NCBI GenBank assembly: GCA_020634615.1
Contig: JACKBI010000011.1
Coordinates: forward strand, 154,938-218,937
Direction: 5' to 3'
From: Anaerolineales bacterium
GTDB taxonomy: Bacteria; Chloroflexota; Anaerolineae; JAAEKA01
Length of the DNA: 64,000 nucleotides
Position 1 is the first letter of the stretch; every line of letters begins with the position of its first letter. Both the position numbers and the translations under genes were made by a program. Positions 43,721 to 53,610 of the stretch are shown piece by piece. Below the pieces are notes generated by a model. The model searched no databases, was not told the DNA's origin, and worked only from the letters and a program-made list of their open reading frames with translations.

Positions 43721-44122
43721 CTAAATCACGTACCCCTGCTCCTGCATCACTTGCGGATAGATGGCCTCGATCTTGCGGAACAGGTCGGCCAGTTGCATGG
43801 CGCGGAAGACGTTGCCGGTCACTTTCATCCGCCCGTCCATGAACGCCGCCCTGAGGCTTTCCTGGTCGGTGAGGATGCGGTGCAACAGGTCTACGGAGAT
43901 CAACAGACCCAGATCGGCCTTGCCAGGCTGCGGCCCCATGCTGGCCTGGATCGGGTTGGTCTTGCCGTTGAGCAGCAGTTCTACCTCCGGGTCGGTCCCT
44001 TTGATGCGCACGATCATTTTGCGGCTCTGGAAATCTTTGGTCGCGGCGGGATCGGCGATCAACCGGTCGAAGATAACTTGCATAACGGCATAGAAGTCGT
44101 CGCTGCTGGCGAATACAGCCAT
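43721..44122 (-). CDS. SCP2 sterol-binding domain protein
   Basis: 133 residues. The SCP2 fold is suggested by VMQVIFDRLIADPAATKDFQ, IVRIKGTDPEVELLLNGKTN and LGLLISVDLLHRILTDQESL with RAAFMDGRMKVTGNVFRAMQ, the standard lipid-binding tunnel signature (the GKMxxxG-type loop). Probably binds acyl or sterol-like lipids in the cytosol. The frame extends 55 codons upstream through a dispersed repeat; the ATG at 44122 has AGGAGA in front and is used. Confidence 0.75.
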   Translation of the reverse strand: MAVFASSDDFYAVMQVIFDRLIADPAATKDFQSRKMIVRIKGTDPEVELLLNGKTNPIQASMGPQPGKADLGLLISVDLLHRILTDQESLRAAFMDGRMKVTGNVFRAMQLADLFRKIEAIYPQVMQEQGYVI

Positions 44123-44175
44123 GAGGTCTCCTGTGGAATGTTTGATTGAGGGGAGCTGCTCAGCCACCGCCGTGT

Positions 44176-44242
44176 CGTCATTCCCGCGAAAGCGGGAATC
44201 TATCTGTGTGGGCGCTGGATTCCCGCCTGCGCGGGAATGACG
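44176..44242. repeat. paired-hairpin dispersed repeat (copy 3 of 3)
   Basis: CGTCATTCCCGCGAAAGCGG...GGATTCCCGCCTGCGCGGG-type hairpins with outer TGACG. When translated it gives the typical HSRAGGNP...SRFRGND ghost peptide, seen here as a spurious extension of the SCP2 frame. Confidence 0.9.
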
Positions 44243-44292
44243 GGTTGGGATGGTTGACAATCTCAGAAACGGCTTGAATCGCGCCATTGGCG

Positions 44293-44378
44293 GACTTCGG
44301 AAGTCGACGACTCCTCGTCATGATCGCCCTCCAGCCGTTGGAATGACCTCTGGTCAAGGTTCGTCGACTTCCGATGTC
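44293..44378. repeat. 86-bp MITE-like element, copy 1
   Basis: 18-bp terminal inverted repeats GACTTCGGAAGTCGACGA and TCGTCGACTTCCGATGTC (17 of 18 match). The interior is homologous, in reverse orientation, to copy 2 at 58233-58319. No coding capacity. Confidence 0.85.
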
Positions 44379-44389
44379 TGAGCGGTCTC

Positions 44390-45754
44390 TCAGCCCAGGA
44401 ACACGGAACGGCGCTGGGCCAGGCGTTTCAACAGCATCTGCTGCACCGTGCTGCGCACCTGTTCGGTGAGCCGCGCGACGATGGCCGGGTTGGCAGCCGC
44501 GCGCGGCCCGTACTGTTCGACGTCAATCGGTTCGCCGAACTCGATCCACCACTTGCTGGGCAGCGGCAAGAATCCCAGCGGCCCGGTCCAGGGAAACAGC
44601 GGGGTGATGGGGAAGAAGGGCATGCCCAGCAAGTGCGCCAGCGGCGCAAGCTGGGCGATCATCGGGTAGATCTCTTCCGCGCCGGTGACAGCCACCGGGA
44701 TGATGGGTGCGCCGGTGCGCAGCGCCACGCGGATGAACCCGCCGCGGCCAAAGCGTTGCAGTTGATAGCGGTCGCGGTACAGCTTGCCCACGCCTTTGAT
44801 GCCCTCAGGGAAGACGGCTACCAACTCGTCCCGCTCAAGCAGCAGTTCGGCGTTGTGTGGACTGGCCTGCGCGCCGCCGATCTTTTGCAGGAAGATCGAC
44901 ACGAAGGGCAGCGTCGGGAACCACGAGGCCACCAGACCGCGCATCAGCCGGTTGGACGGCGTCTCGTTGTAGACGGCCAGCCCCAGCATGGCCCCATCGA
45001 AGGGCAGCACGCCGGAATGGTTGCTGACCAACAGTCCGCGGCCGCTGTCGGGGATGTTCTGCGCGCCAATGACCTCGACCCGCCAGTAGCTATCGTACAG
45101 CGCCTGCGCCAACGGCATCACGACGCCCAGAAACGCGGCGTCCCGTCCAAAGTCATCCAACTCATAGTCACCGACCATGCGCCGCCGCATCGAAGCGGTC
45201 TGTGAGCGCAGCAGATAGGCCGAAACGAGGAACAATCCCTTGACCACGTCTGGGTTGAGATAGTCGCCGAGACCGCCGCTGAACCGGTCGTAGAGCGGAC
45301 CCAGCAGGCGGCGCAGAATACGCTCCATCTCTTCCGGCGAGGGCAGGGGTGTTCCGGCGGGCGCCAACAACTGGGCGGTGCGGGCGAAACGGGCAAACTC
45401 CTGCGCCATTCGGTCGGACTGCGCTGAAGAACCATCGACCCGGCCCGCCATCCGGTCGTTCACTGCGATTGCGTCATCCTCCGGCAACGGGGACGGCGCT
45501 TCCGTGGACGCCAGCCGGTCGTCCACGAACAGATCGGGCGTCTCGTCGTCGTTGTTGTCGCCGCTTGCGAGCGGTGGCGGTGTTGTCAGGTCGTCCACGG
45601 GCAACAGGTCGTCGTCAGCCTCGGCAACTTGCAGGTTACGGTGCGCCCAGCAGTAGGCGCTGCCGGCCATGGCAGTGTTGGGACACGGGATGGTGTTGTT
45701 GATCCTGGCGGCGCAACGCAGCGCAGATCGCTCCATAACCGGGATGTCTTCCAT
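44390..45754 (-). CDS. PlsC-type acyltransferase with N-terminal Cys-rich motif
   Basis: 454 residues. The C-terminal 280 or so residues carry the 1-acyl-glycerol-3-phosphate acyltransferase motifs: NHSGVLPFDGAML (HX4D), and FPEGIKGVGK (glycine-rich acyl-binding). The N-terminal 40 residues have CAARINNTIPC...GSAYCWAHR, which resembles the DUF5763 cysteine motif. A low-complexity acidic linker (about 45-110) joins them. Probably acylates a lysophospholipid at the membrane. The frame opens far upstream; the ATG at 45754 lies 2 bp after the SDR gene stop, with GGAAGG before it. Confidence 0.78.
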   Translation of the reverse strand: MEDIPVMERSALRCAARINNTIPCPNTAMAGSAYCWAHRNLQVAEADDDLLPVDDLTTPPPLASGDNNDDETPDLFVDDRLASTEAPSPLPEDDAIAVNDRMAGRVDGSSAQSDRMAQEFARFARTAQLLAPAGTPLPSPEEMERILRRLLGPLYDRFSGGLGDYLNPDVVKGLFLVSAYLLRSQTASMRRRMVGDYELDDFGRDAAFLGVVMPLAQALYDSYWRVEVIGAQNIPDSGRGLLVSNHSGVLPFDGAMLGLAVYNETPSNRLMRGLVASWFPTLPFVSIFLQKIGGAQASPHNAELLLERDELVAVFPEGIKGVGKLYRDRYQLQRFGRGGFIRVALRTGAPIIPVAVTGAEEIYPMIAQLAPLAHLLGMPFFPITPLFPWTGPLGFLPLPSKWWIEFGEPIDVEQYGPRAAANPAIVARLTEQVRSTVQQMLLKRLAQRRSVFLG

Positions 45755-45756
45755 GC

Positions 45757-46812
45757 CTAGCCTTCCTGGCCTGTGGGCTGCGAGCGTCGCCGATCCTCGA
45801 TGATCACGTCCAGATCGTCGTCGGCGAATGCTTGCTTCTCGCTGGAGGCCGTGTAGGGCGCGATCCGCTGCGCCTCGACGAAACGTTGCAGCGCCTGGCG
45901 CGCCGTCCACATTGGCTCGAAGCCGAGGTCGGCGCGCATCCGCTCCGTGCCGGCCGTCCAGGGATAGCGCAGGTAGTCCGGCTCCAACGGCCAGTAGCGG
46001 CGCGCCCGGCGGGTTACCGGCGTCATGCCGGCCGCGGGCAGTGTCCAGTAGACCGCCAGGTGCAGAATCGGCAGCACCGGCTTGCCGGCCATGCCGGCCG
46101 CCTGGCAGAGCGAGACAACCTCATCGGCAGCCACGTTGACAACGCCGCCGGCGCGCGTCAGGACGGTGTGAACCAGCGCCCTCACCGCGTCTTCGAAGTC
46201 GATCAGTTGCAGCAATGGGTCGAAGCCCAGCAGACTGGGGATCACCGGCAGGCGCAGCAGGCGGGTGAAGGGCGAATCTGCATCGGCCCCGACCACGTTG
46301 GCAAAGCGCAGCACAGCCAGGCGCAACTCCGGGAATTCCGCCGCAAACTCGGCCAGGAAACGCTCGACTTCGACCATGTCGCGCACCGATGCGTAGCTCG
46401 AGCGCGCGGCCACCGGAAACGACTCGTCGAGGTAGACGGGATTCTCCGGGCGCGCGCCGTAGACCGCGGTGCTGCTGCGCAGGACGATCTGTTCGACACC
46501 GGCCTCGACGCAGGCGCCCAGGAACTGCATGGTTCCCAGGACGTTGCTTTCGAAGTCTGCCTCGCGTCGCTGCTGCCGTTCGCGCCAGGCCAGATGGACC
46601 ACCGTGTCCACCTGCTCGGCGCGCAGCAGATCCACCAGCAGCGGGTTTCGTATATCGGCCTTGATGAAATCGAGACCGTTGATGCGTCGCTGTGGCGGGC
46701 GGGCGTCGATGCCAAGGACATGGAGAGCGGGTTGCGCCAGCAGCGCCTCCGCAACTGCACGTCCCCAACGGCCGCTTACACCGGTGACAGCGATGACTCG
46801 TTGTGGGGTCAA
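45757..46812 (-). CDS. NAD-dependent epimerase/dehydratase (extended SDR)
   Basis: 351 residues. Rossmann motif TGVSGRWGRAVAEALL (near residue 10), LGIDARPPQ, and VVHLAW. The expected catalytic YxxxK reads Y-A-S-V-R in SSYASVRDMVEVE, so Lys is replaced by Arg. Activity may be altered. The start codon is TTG (46812). It ends 2 bp before the acyltransferase gene, so they probably act together on a glycolipid or sugar nucleotide. Confidence 0.78.
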   Translation of the reverse strand: MTPQRVIAVTGVSGRWGRAVAEALLAQPALHVLGIDARPPQRRINGLDFIKADIRNPLLVDLLRAEQVDTVVHLAWRERQQRREADFESNVLGTMQFLGACVEAGVEQIVLRSSTAVYGARPENPVYLDESFPVAARSSYASVRDMVEVERFLAEFAAEFPELRLAVLRFANVVGADADSPFTRLLRLPVIPSLLGFDPLLQLIDFEDAVRALVHTVLTRAGGVVNVAADEVVSLCQAAGMAGKPVLPILHLAVYWTLPAAGMTPVTRRARRYWPLEPDYLRYPWTAGTERMRADLGFEPMWTARQALQRFVEAQRIAPYTASSEKQAFADDDLDVIIEDRRRSQPTGQEG

Positions 46813-47027
46813 AGTTGGATCCTGTTACTGGTCACGCAGGCAATCGTGTGCCGGGTCCGCATGTGACATGCCAATTCCACGGCAGCGAAGTGAAGGGGGC
46901 CGAACGTGACTGTCATCTGGTTGTTTGTGTTGCCAACGAGTGTCATTATACGCGCGCAGCGGGTTGCACGCCAAGCGGTAAGGCTGCCTACTGCCTGCCG
47001 GGTCCGCCTGTGCTATCCTACATAAGG
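46813..47027. other. gene-free region between the SDR and ftsH promoter
   Basis: Nothing recognised apart from mixed sequence. Divergent promoters must lie here or overlap it; only the ftsH promoter is clear. Confidence 0.4.
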
Positions 47028-47056
47028 TTGACAGCCCACAGTGGCTATGTTACACT
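47028..47056 (+). promoter_or_regulatory. sigma70-type promoter of ftsH
   Basis: TTGACA (47028-47033), 17-bp spacer, TACACT (47051-47056). Expected start about 47063, giving a leader of about 54 nt before the ATG at 47117. Confidence 0.75.
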
Positions 47057-47116
47057 CACGGCCATGGCGCAACAGCTTTGCGTCGTTCAGCCGATTCCTG
47101 AATTAGTGAGGCAACA

Positions 47117-48934
<1,818 letters not shown>

Positions 48935-49016
48935 ATTACGCCATGAAACTCAAGTAAGAACAGACAGCGCGCTGGCCATTTGGCTGGCGCGTTGTGCGTT
49001 TGGAGGCACGACACAC

Positions 49017-49733
49017 ATGGAAATGAAGACGGGCATTGAAACATTTGATGGCGTCAAGCGGCTGATCATCGTTGCCGCGCACCCCGATGACCTGGAAACA
49101 CTGTGCGGTGGAACTGTGGTGCAGCTCGTACAGCGCGGCGTCAAAGTCTTCTCGGTCAACTGCACCCTGGGTGACATCGGCACGCAGGATGCGGCGACGA
49201 CCCGGCCAGCCGTCGCGACGACGCGTCTGCTGGAGGCGGAAGAGGCGGCCCGCATTTTGGGCATCGAGCAAGTTGCCAGCCTGGGACATCACGACGGCGA
49301 ACTGGTGGCAGACCTGGAGCTGCGGGCTCAGATCGCGCGTCTCTACCGCAGCACGCAGGCTGATACGCTTTTCACCTTCGATCCATATTGGCCCGGTCAG
49401 ATTCACCCCGACCACCGCGCTGCCGGGCAGGCTGCGCTGGATGCCTATATGCCCTCGAAGATGCCTCTTTACCGGCCCGAACAGTTGCGCGAACCGGACG
49501 CTGGTCTGGGCCGCATCGAGCGGGTATTCCTGTTCTCAACCGCGCGCGAGCCAGACATCAGCATAGATGTCACGCCGGTCTACGACAGCAAGCTGGCTGC
49601 CTGCATGGCCCACCGTAGCCAGTTCCCCAAAGGGCTGGAAAACCTGGAGTGGTTGCAGAACATGGACGAAGAGAACGGCAAGGCGGCAGGCTTCAGGCGG
49701 GCCGAAACGTTCAAGCAGATGATCGTCTGGTAA
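49017..49733 (+). CDS. PIG-L family N-deacetylase
   Basis: 238 residues. Zinc-dependent LmbE/PIG-L fold with the defining AHPDDLETLCGG motif near residue 21 and a third metal ligand in HPDHRAAGQAALDAY (about 129). Substrates of the family are N-acetylglucosaminyl conjugates (mycothiol or bacillithiol precursors, GlcNAc-PI). No thiol-synthesis genes are nearby, so the substrate remains open. GGAGG is placed before the ATG. The beta-CASP gene follows 20 bp later. Confidence 0.85.
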   Translation: MEMKTGIETFDGVKRLIIVAAHPDDLETLCGGTVVQLVQRGVKVFSVNCTLGDIGTQDAATTRPAVATTRLLEAEEAARILGIEQVASLGHHDGELVADLELRAQIARLYRSTQADTLFTFDPYWPGQIHPDHRAAGQAALDAYMPSKMPLYRPEQLREPDAGLGRIERVFLFSTAREPDISIDVTPVYDSKLAACMAHRSQFPKGLENLEWLQNMDEENGKAAGFRRAETFKQMIVW

Positions 49734-49753
49734 TCACTGTCAAAGGAGACACC

Positions 49754-51148
49754 ATGAAACTGACATTCTGGGGCGCAGCGCGCACCGTCACCGGCTCCAT
49801 GCATTTGCTTGAGGTAAACGATCAGCGAATCCTTCTGGACTGTGGACTGTTTCAGGGCAAGCGCGACCTGACGTATGAGCGCAACCTGAACTTTCCCTTC
49901 GATCCGTCGTCGCTGGATGCCGTCGTCCTGTCCCATGCCCACATCGACCACTCGGGCAACATACCGAATCTGGTCAAGCAAGGGTTCAAAAACTCAATCT
50001 GGAGCACGCCGGCCACGCGCGACCTGGCCGTCGCTATGCTGCAGGACAGCGGGCATATCCAGCAACAAGATGCGGAATACGTCAACCGCAAGCGGGCACG
50101 CGATGGCTTGCCTCCCATCGAACCGCTGTACACTCGCCGGGACGCCGTCGAGGCAGTGCGCCAGTTCATCACGGTCGGCTACCGCCGGCCCTTCCTGGTT
50201 GCGCCTGGTGTCAGCTGCCAGTTTCTGGATGCCGGCCACATTCTGGGTTCGGCCATCGTCGTGCTGGACATCACGGAAGGGGCGGAGACGCGGCGGCTGG
50301 TATTCTCCGGCGACCTGGGCCGGCCAGACATGGCGATCATCAATGACCCGGAGACAGTGGCAGAGGCCGACTTTCTGATCATGGAGTCGACCTATGGCAA
50401 TCGCCGCCACGAAAGCCGCGATGAAGCCCGCCAAAGCCTGCGCCGGGTGGTGAACGAGACCTATCGCCGCCGTGGCAAAGTGATCATTCCGTCGTTCGCC
50501 GTGGGGCGTACTCAGGAATTGGTCTACAGCCTGAATATCCTGACCGAGGCGCAGAAGGTCCCGTCCATCGATATCTATGTTGACAGCCCGCTGGCGGTCA
50601 ACGTAACCGACGTCTTCCGCGGTCACCCGGAATGTTATGACAGCGAAACGCTGGAGTTGCTGGACCAACGGCGCGACCCGTTTGGCTTCCGCCGCCTGCG
50701 CTATATCCGCGATGTCGAGGACTCCAAGGCGCTCAACTTCCTGCGCGACTCGGCGGTGATCATCAGCGCGTCCGGCATGTGCGAGTCAGGACGCATCCTG
50801 CATCATCTCAAGAACAATATCGAGGACAGCGACAACGCAATTCTCTTCTCCGGCTTTCAGGCTGAACATACACTGGGGCGCCGCATCCTGGACGGCAACA
50901 GGCGGGTGCGCATATTCGGGGAGCAGTATGATGTGCGCGCTCACGTCGAAGCTATCAACGGGTATAGCGCGCACGCCGACAGCGAAGAACTGCTGGCGTG
51001 GGTGCGTCCCATGAACCGGCAACGCTTACAGCAGGTCTTTCTTGTGCATGGCGAGCTGGACTCGGCGACCGCATTGAACGGCCAACTCCGCGGGTTGGGC
51101 ATAGCCAATGTCGAGATCCCCGAACGCGGCCAGAGTTTCGATCTCTAG
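49754..51148 (+). CDS. MBL/beta-CASP RNA-processing exonuclease-like protein
   Basis: 464 residues. N-terminal metallo-beta-lactamase part with LLDCGLFQGKRD and the metal motif SHAHIDHSGNIP (about 55-66), followed by a beta-CASP domain and the characteristic MEST-YGNRRHE, PSFAVGRTQELVYSL and SASGMCESGRILHHL, then the C-terminal GYSAHADSEELL. This is the YSH1/CPSF73-like group, likely an RNA endonuclease or exonuclease. The frame opens earlier; AAAGGAG supports ATG 49754. Confidence 0.88.
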   Translation: MKLTFWGAARTVTGSMHLLEVNDQRILLDCGLFQGKRDLTYERNLNFPFDPSSLDAVVLSHAHIDHSGNIPNLVKQGFKNSIWSTPATRDLAVAMLQDSGHIQQQDAEYVNRKRARDGLPPIEPLYTRRDAVEAVRQFITVGYRRPFLVAPGVSCQFLDAGHILGSAIVVLDITEGAETRRLVFSGDLGRPDMAIINDPETVAEADFLIMESTYGNRRHESRDEARQSLRRVVNETYRRRGKVIIPSFAVGRTQELVYSLNILTEAQKVPSIDIYVDSPLAVNVTDVFRGHPECYDSETLELLDQRRDPFGFRRLRYIRDVEDSKALNFLRDSAVIISASGMCESGRILHHLKNNIEDSDNAILFSGFQAEHTLGRRILDGNRRVRIFGEQYDVRAHVEAINGYSAHADSEELLAWVRPMNRQRLQQVFLVHGELDSATALNGQLRGLGIANVEIPERGQSFDL

Positions 51149-51210
51149 CGTTTCGTCAACCCTCATTTGAGGAGCAGGCATCCTCAGAGGCCGGGGTATT
51201 GGACTGGATC

Positions 51211-51238
51211 ACACGGACGCTGGTTTCAGCGTCCGTGT
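51211..51238 (+). terminator. terminator of the ftsH-PIG-L-beta-CASP unit
   Basis: A perfect 12-bp stem (ACACGGACGCTG with CAGCGTCCGTGT), loop GTTT, then CTCTTGTC. It lies 62 bp after the beta-CASP stop. The 430-bp gene-free stretch 51149-51578 also contains the TetR promoter. Confidence 0.75.
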
Positions 51239-51293
51239 CTCTTGTCCGCAAGTCGCGTTTTTTGTGGAGTTTGAAAAAACACCTGGTTTACAC

Positions 51294-51322
51294 TTGAAAC
51301 CCCCACGCCGATGTGATATACT
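51294..51322 (+). promoter_or_regulatory. sigma70-type promoter of the TetR gene
   Basis: TTGAAA (51294-51299), 17-bp spacer, TATACT (51317-51322). Start expected about 51329, about 250 nt before the ATG at 51579; the leader has no recognised element. Confidence 0.6.
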
Positions 51323-51578
51323 GCCTTCGCAGTACCAGCATCGCCATAATACATCGCCCCACCTGGTATAACAACCGAAGATCGATGACGGGACAACTCC
51401 CCGCTTCACAACAAGCGGGGCTGGCTGGCTTGCGCGTGACCTCGGTGTCGCGCTGCACGGGTCTTTCGTCCATCGAATTGCGCGACCTTTCCGCGTTTTT
51501 TGCGTCGTAGATAAAGACAGAGAGAAACTCAAAAGGCTTATCTACTAAACCGGGCAGGCCAAACAACGGAAGCTTACA

Positions 51579-52229
51579 ATGCAACATTTACCAGGTAAAC
51601 GACAAGCAAACAAGCAACAACGCAAGGAAGATCTCTATTCTGTTGCCATGGATCTTTTCAGGCGGCAGGGATTTGATGATACACGGGTGGAAGAGATCAC
51701 GCAGGCGGCCGGCGTGGCCAAAGGAACGTTCTTCAACTATTTTCCTACCAAGGAAGATGTCCTTCTCTATATCGGTGAGCGGCACATGAGCCGCCTCGGA
51801 GGCGCGCTCAACAACGGCGCCGGCAAACAGCTTTCGGAGGAACGGTCAGCCGTTGCAGCGCTAAAGATGCTGATGCGCACCCTGGCGTCGAGCCTGCATG
51901 ACGACCGTGACCTTGTTCGCCTGGCGGTGGACAAAGCGATGAAGATCACCTACATGGCGCCGGGCACCGAGGGGCGGCGTTTCGGGTTTCAAGTGCTGGT
52001 CACTCTGCTCATTCGCCGCGGCCAGCGAACCGGCGAGATCCATCCCGCCGCCGATCCGGAACTTGTGGCGCAGATGCTGGAGGGACTGTACTATCAGCAG
52101 CTCGTCATCTGGTGCCAGGACAACTTCAGCTTTGACCTGGCAGAGCGGTTGGAGCAGGTTGTTGACCTCTTGATCGTCGGCATCGGCGTCAAGAACAACC
52201 ATCTCGCCGCCGGCATGGTTGCCATCTGA
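51579..52229 (+). CDS. TetR-family transcriptional regulator
   Basis: 216 residues. The N-terminal helix-turn-helix spans about 20-65 with EEITQAAGVAKGTFFNYFPT (recognition helix in GTFFNYF), preceded by YSVAMDLFRRQGFDDTRVEE. The C-terminal helical ligand domain has the usual low conservation. As family knowledge it represses its own or a neighbouring promoter and is released by a small ligand. No target gene is obvious: the neighbours are a beta-CASP nuclease and a convergent LysM lipoprotein. Confidence 0.85.
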   Translation: MQHLPGKRQANKQQRKEDLYSVAMDLFRRQGFDDTRVEEITQAAGVAKGTFFNYFPTKEDVLLYIGERHMSRLGGALNNGAGKQLSEERSAVAALKMLMRTLASSLHDDRDLVRLAVDKAMKITYMAPGTEGRRFGFQVLVTLLIRRGQRTGEIHPAADPELVAQMLEGLYYQQLVIWCQDNFSFDLAERLEQVVDLLIVGIGVKNNHLAAGMVAI

Positions 52230-52383
52230 ACATACCTTCTCGCGTCGAAAAGGAGGAGTTCGACAGGGCAAGCCCCGTTCGTCTGTCAAGGACGTGCGGG
52301 GTTTGTCTTTCCCGAGGGCGGGCATGCCGGATGGTCGACGATCCCGACCCGTTAGGCCAATTGCTCGGCATACCGAAAAGGAA

Positions 52384-52408
52384 GAGCCGCCGGAATTCCC
52401 GGCGGCTC
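52384..52408 (-). terminator. terminator of the LysM gene
   Basis: A 10-bp stem (GAGCCGCCGG with CCGGCGGCTC) with a 5-nt loop, followed on the minus strand by TTCCTTTTC. Also able to stop plus-strand transcription from TetR. Confidence 0.7.
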
Positions 52409-52436
52409 TCGTATTTCTGGCAGTCAGACAGGGTGA

Positions 52437-53267
52437 CTACGGAATAATCAGTTCCTGCCCGGTATTGATCAGATTGGGATTGGTGATCTGGTTGGCCTGC
52501 ATGATCGCTTCGACGGTGACGCCATATTGGACTGCGATGCTGGAAAGCGTGTCACCGGCGGTAATGACGTGCGTCCGCACTTCAGCCGTTGGGACAGGCG
52601 TGGCAGTGATGCCTGGGACGACCAACTTTTGGCCGCGGAAGATCGTGTAGTTCGGCCCTTCAATATTGTTGACGGTGGCAATGTCGCGCCAGTCAACGCC
52701 AAGCTCCGTGGCAATGCCCGTCAGGCTGTCGCCAGACTGAACGGTGTAGATGAAACCGGGCGTCGCCGTCGGCTCTGGCGCGGTCGTGTCGCCGCCGGTG
52801 CCTGCCGCTGAACCGCCCGTTCCTGGCACGACCAGAACCTGGCCAACCTGGATCGAATCGTCGGGCAGGTTATTGAGGGTGCGAATAATCTGAACCTCAG
52901 TATCGTAGGTCAGGGCGATGGAGGACAGTGTGTCACCGGCCTTGACGATGTAGCCGAAGGTCGGGCCAACCGGCACAGCGACCGTCTCGACGGTAGGTGT
53001 TGCCACCACGATGGCGCTCTCGGTCGTCGCCAGCGGCGTCGCGACCACGACTGCACCGGGCGTCGTCGACGTTGCGGCGACTACCACCGTTGTCGTTGCA
53101 TTGGCCACCGGGCTGGCATCAGCCGTCACGCCGGCAGCAGGTGACGGCGTCACATTCCAGTCCGGCGCTTCAGCCGCGGGCCGATCCCGCTGGCAGGCAG
53201 ACAACAGGCCAACGATCAAAATTAGGGACAAAAGCACGAATGGTGTGCGGCGTAAGCTGGATATCAT
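52437..53267 (-). CDS. LysM-repeat lipoprotein
   Basis: 276 residues. Signal peptide with lipobox LLSAC, so lipid-anchored. A Thr/Ala/Val-rich linker (about 25-105) follows, then three LysM peptidoglycan-binding repeats starting with YIVKAGDTLSSIALTYD, YTVQSGDSLTGIATELG and HVITAGDTLSSIAVQYG. No catalytic domain is attached. It probably binds the cell wall or helps anchor other proteins. GAGGAG precedes the ATG. Confidence 0.88.
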   Translation of the reverse strand: MISSLRRTPFVLLSLILIVGLLSACQRDRPAAEAPDWNVTPSPAAGVTADASPVANATTTVVVAATSTTPGAVVVATPLATTESAIVVATPTVETVAVPVGPTFGYIVKAGDTLSSIALTYDTEVQIIRTLNNLPDDSIQVGQVLVVPGTGGSAAGTGGDTTAPEPTATPGFIYTVQSGDSLTGIATELGVDWRDIATVNNIEGPNYTIFRGQKLVVPGITATPVPTAEVRTHVITAGDTLSSIAVQYGVTVEAIMQANQITNPNLINTGQELIIP

Positions 53268-53610
53268 GGAACCACTCCTCGCCCAAGATCAAGGGTGCAC
53301 AACGCCGGGCGCGTTACGCTTCGTGTCGATCTTACCACAAGCCCCGCGCGCCGTCAAGCAAAACCAACGCGTTTTCATGCCAATTTGCAAAAATCACTGC
53401 GGCGAGCTGCGATTCGACCAATTTCGGTCCACGAGGCTGGGAATTTGGACATCACGGGCAGGCCAGCGGCCTTGTGGAGAGCCGTTTTCAGCCATCACGT
53501 GACAAAGCCCCGGATGGAACGGTTATTTCATCCGGGGCTTTGTCGTTTTTGTAAGTCTGATGCGATCTGCGGATTGGCCGGCGCAGCTTAGCAGTTGGCC
53601 TGCGCCTTGA
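53268..53610. other. gene-free region between Gdh and LysM genes
   Basis: Holds a strong hairpin (see 53501-53544) and otherwise nothing recognised. The LysM promoter must lie in its left part, but no convincing hexamers were found. Confidence 0.4.
53501..53544. terminator. 16-bp perfect hairpin, likely terminator
   Basis: GACAAAGCCCCGGATG with CATCCGGGGCTTTGTC, 12-nt loop, followed by GTTTTTG on the plus strand. On the minus strand it lies 66 bp after the glutamate dehydrogenase stop but lacks a T-run there. Confidence 0.75.

Noticed and set aside
44123..44287. N-terminal extension of the SCP2 frame (MARFKPFL...)
   Set aside because: It is the translation of a dispersed repeat (HSRAGGNP...SRFRGND). 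A ribosome-binding site supports ATG 44122.
45832..46866. 344-residue plus-strand frame opposite the SDR gene
   Set aside because: Antisense shadow; the minus-strand SDR has a clear Rossmann motif.
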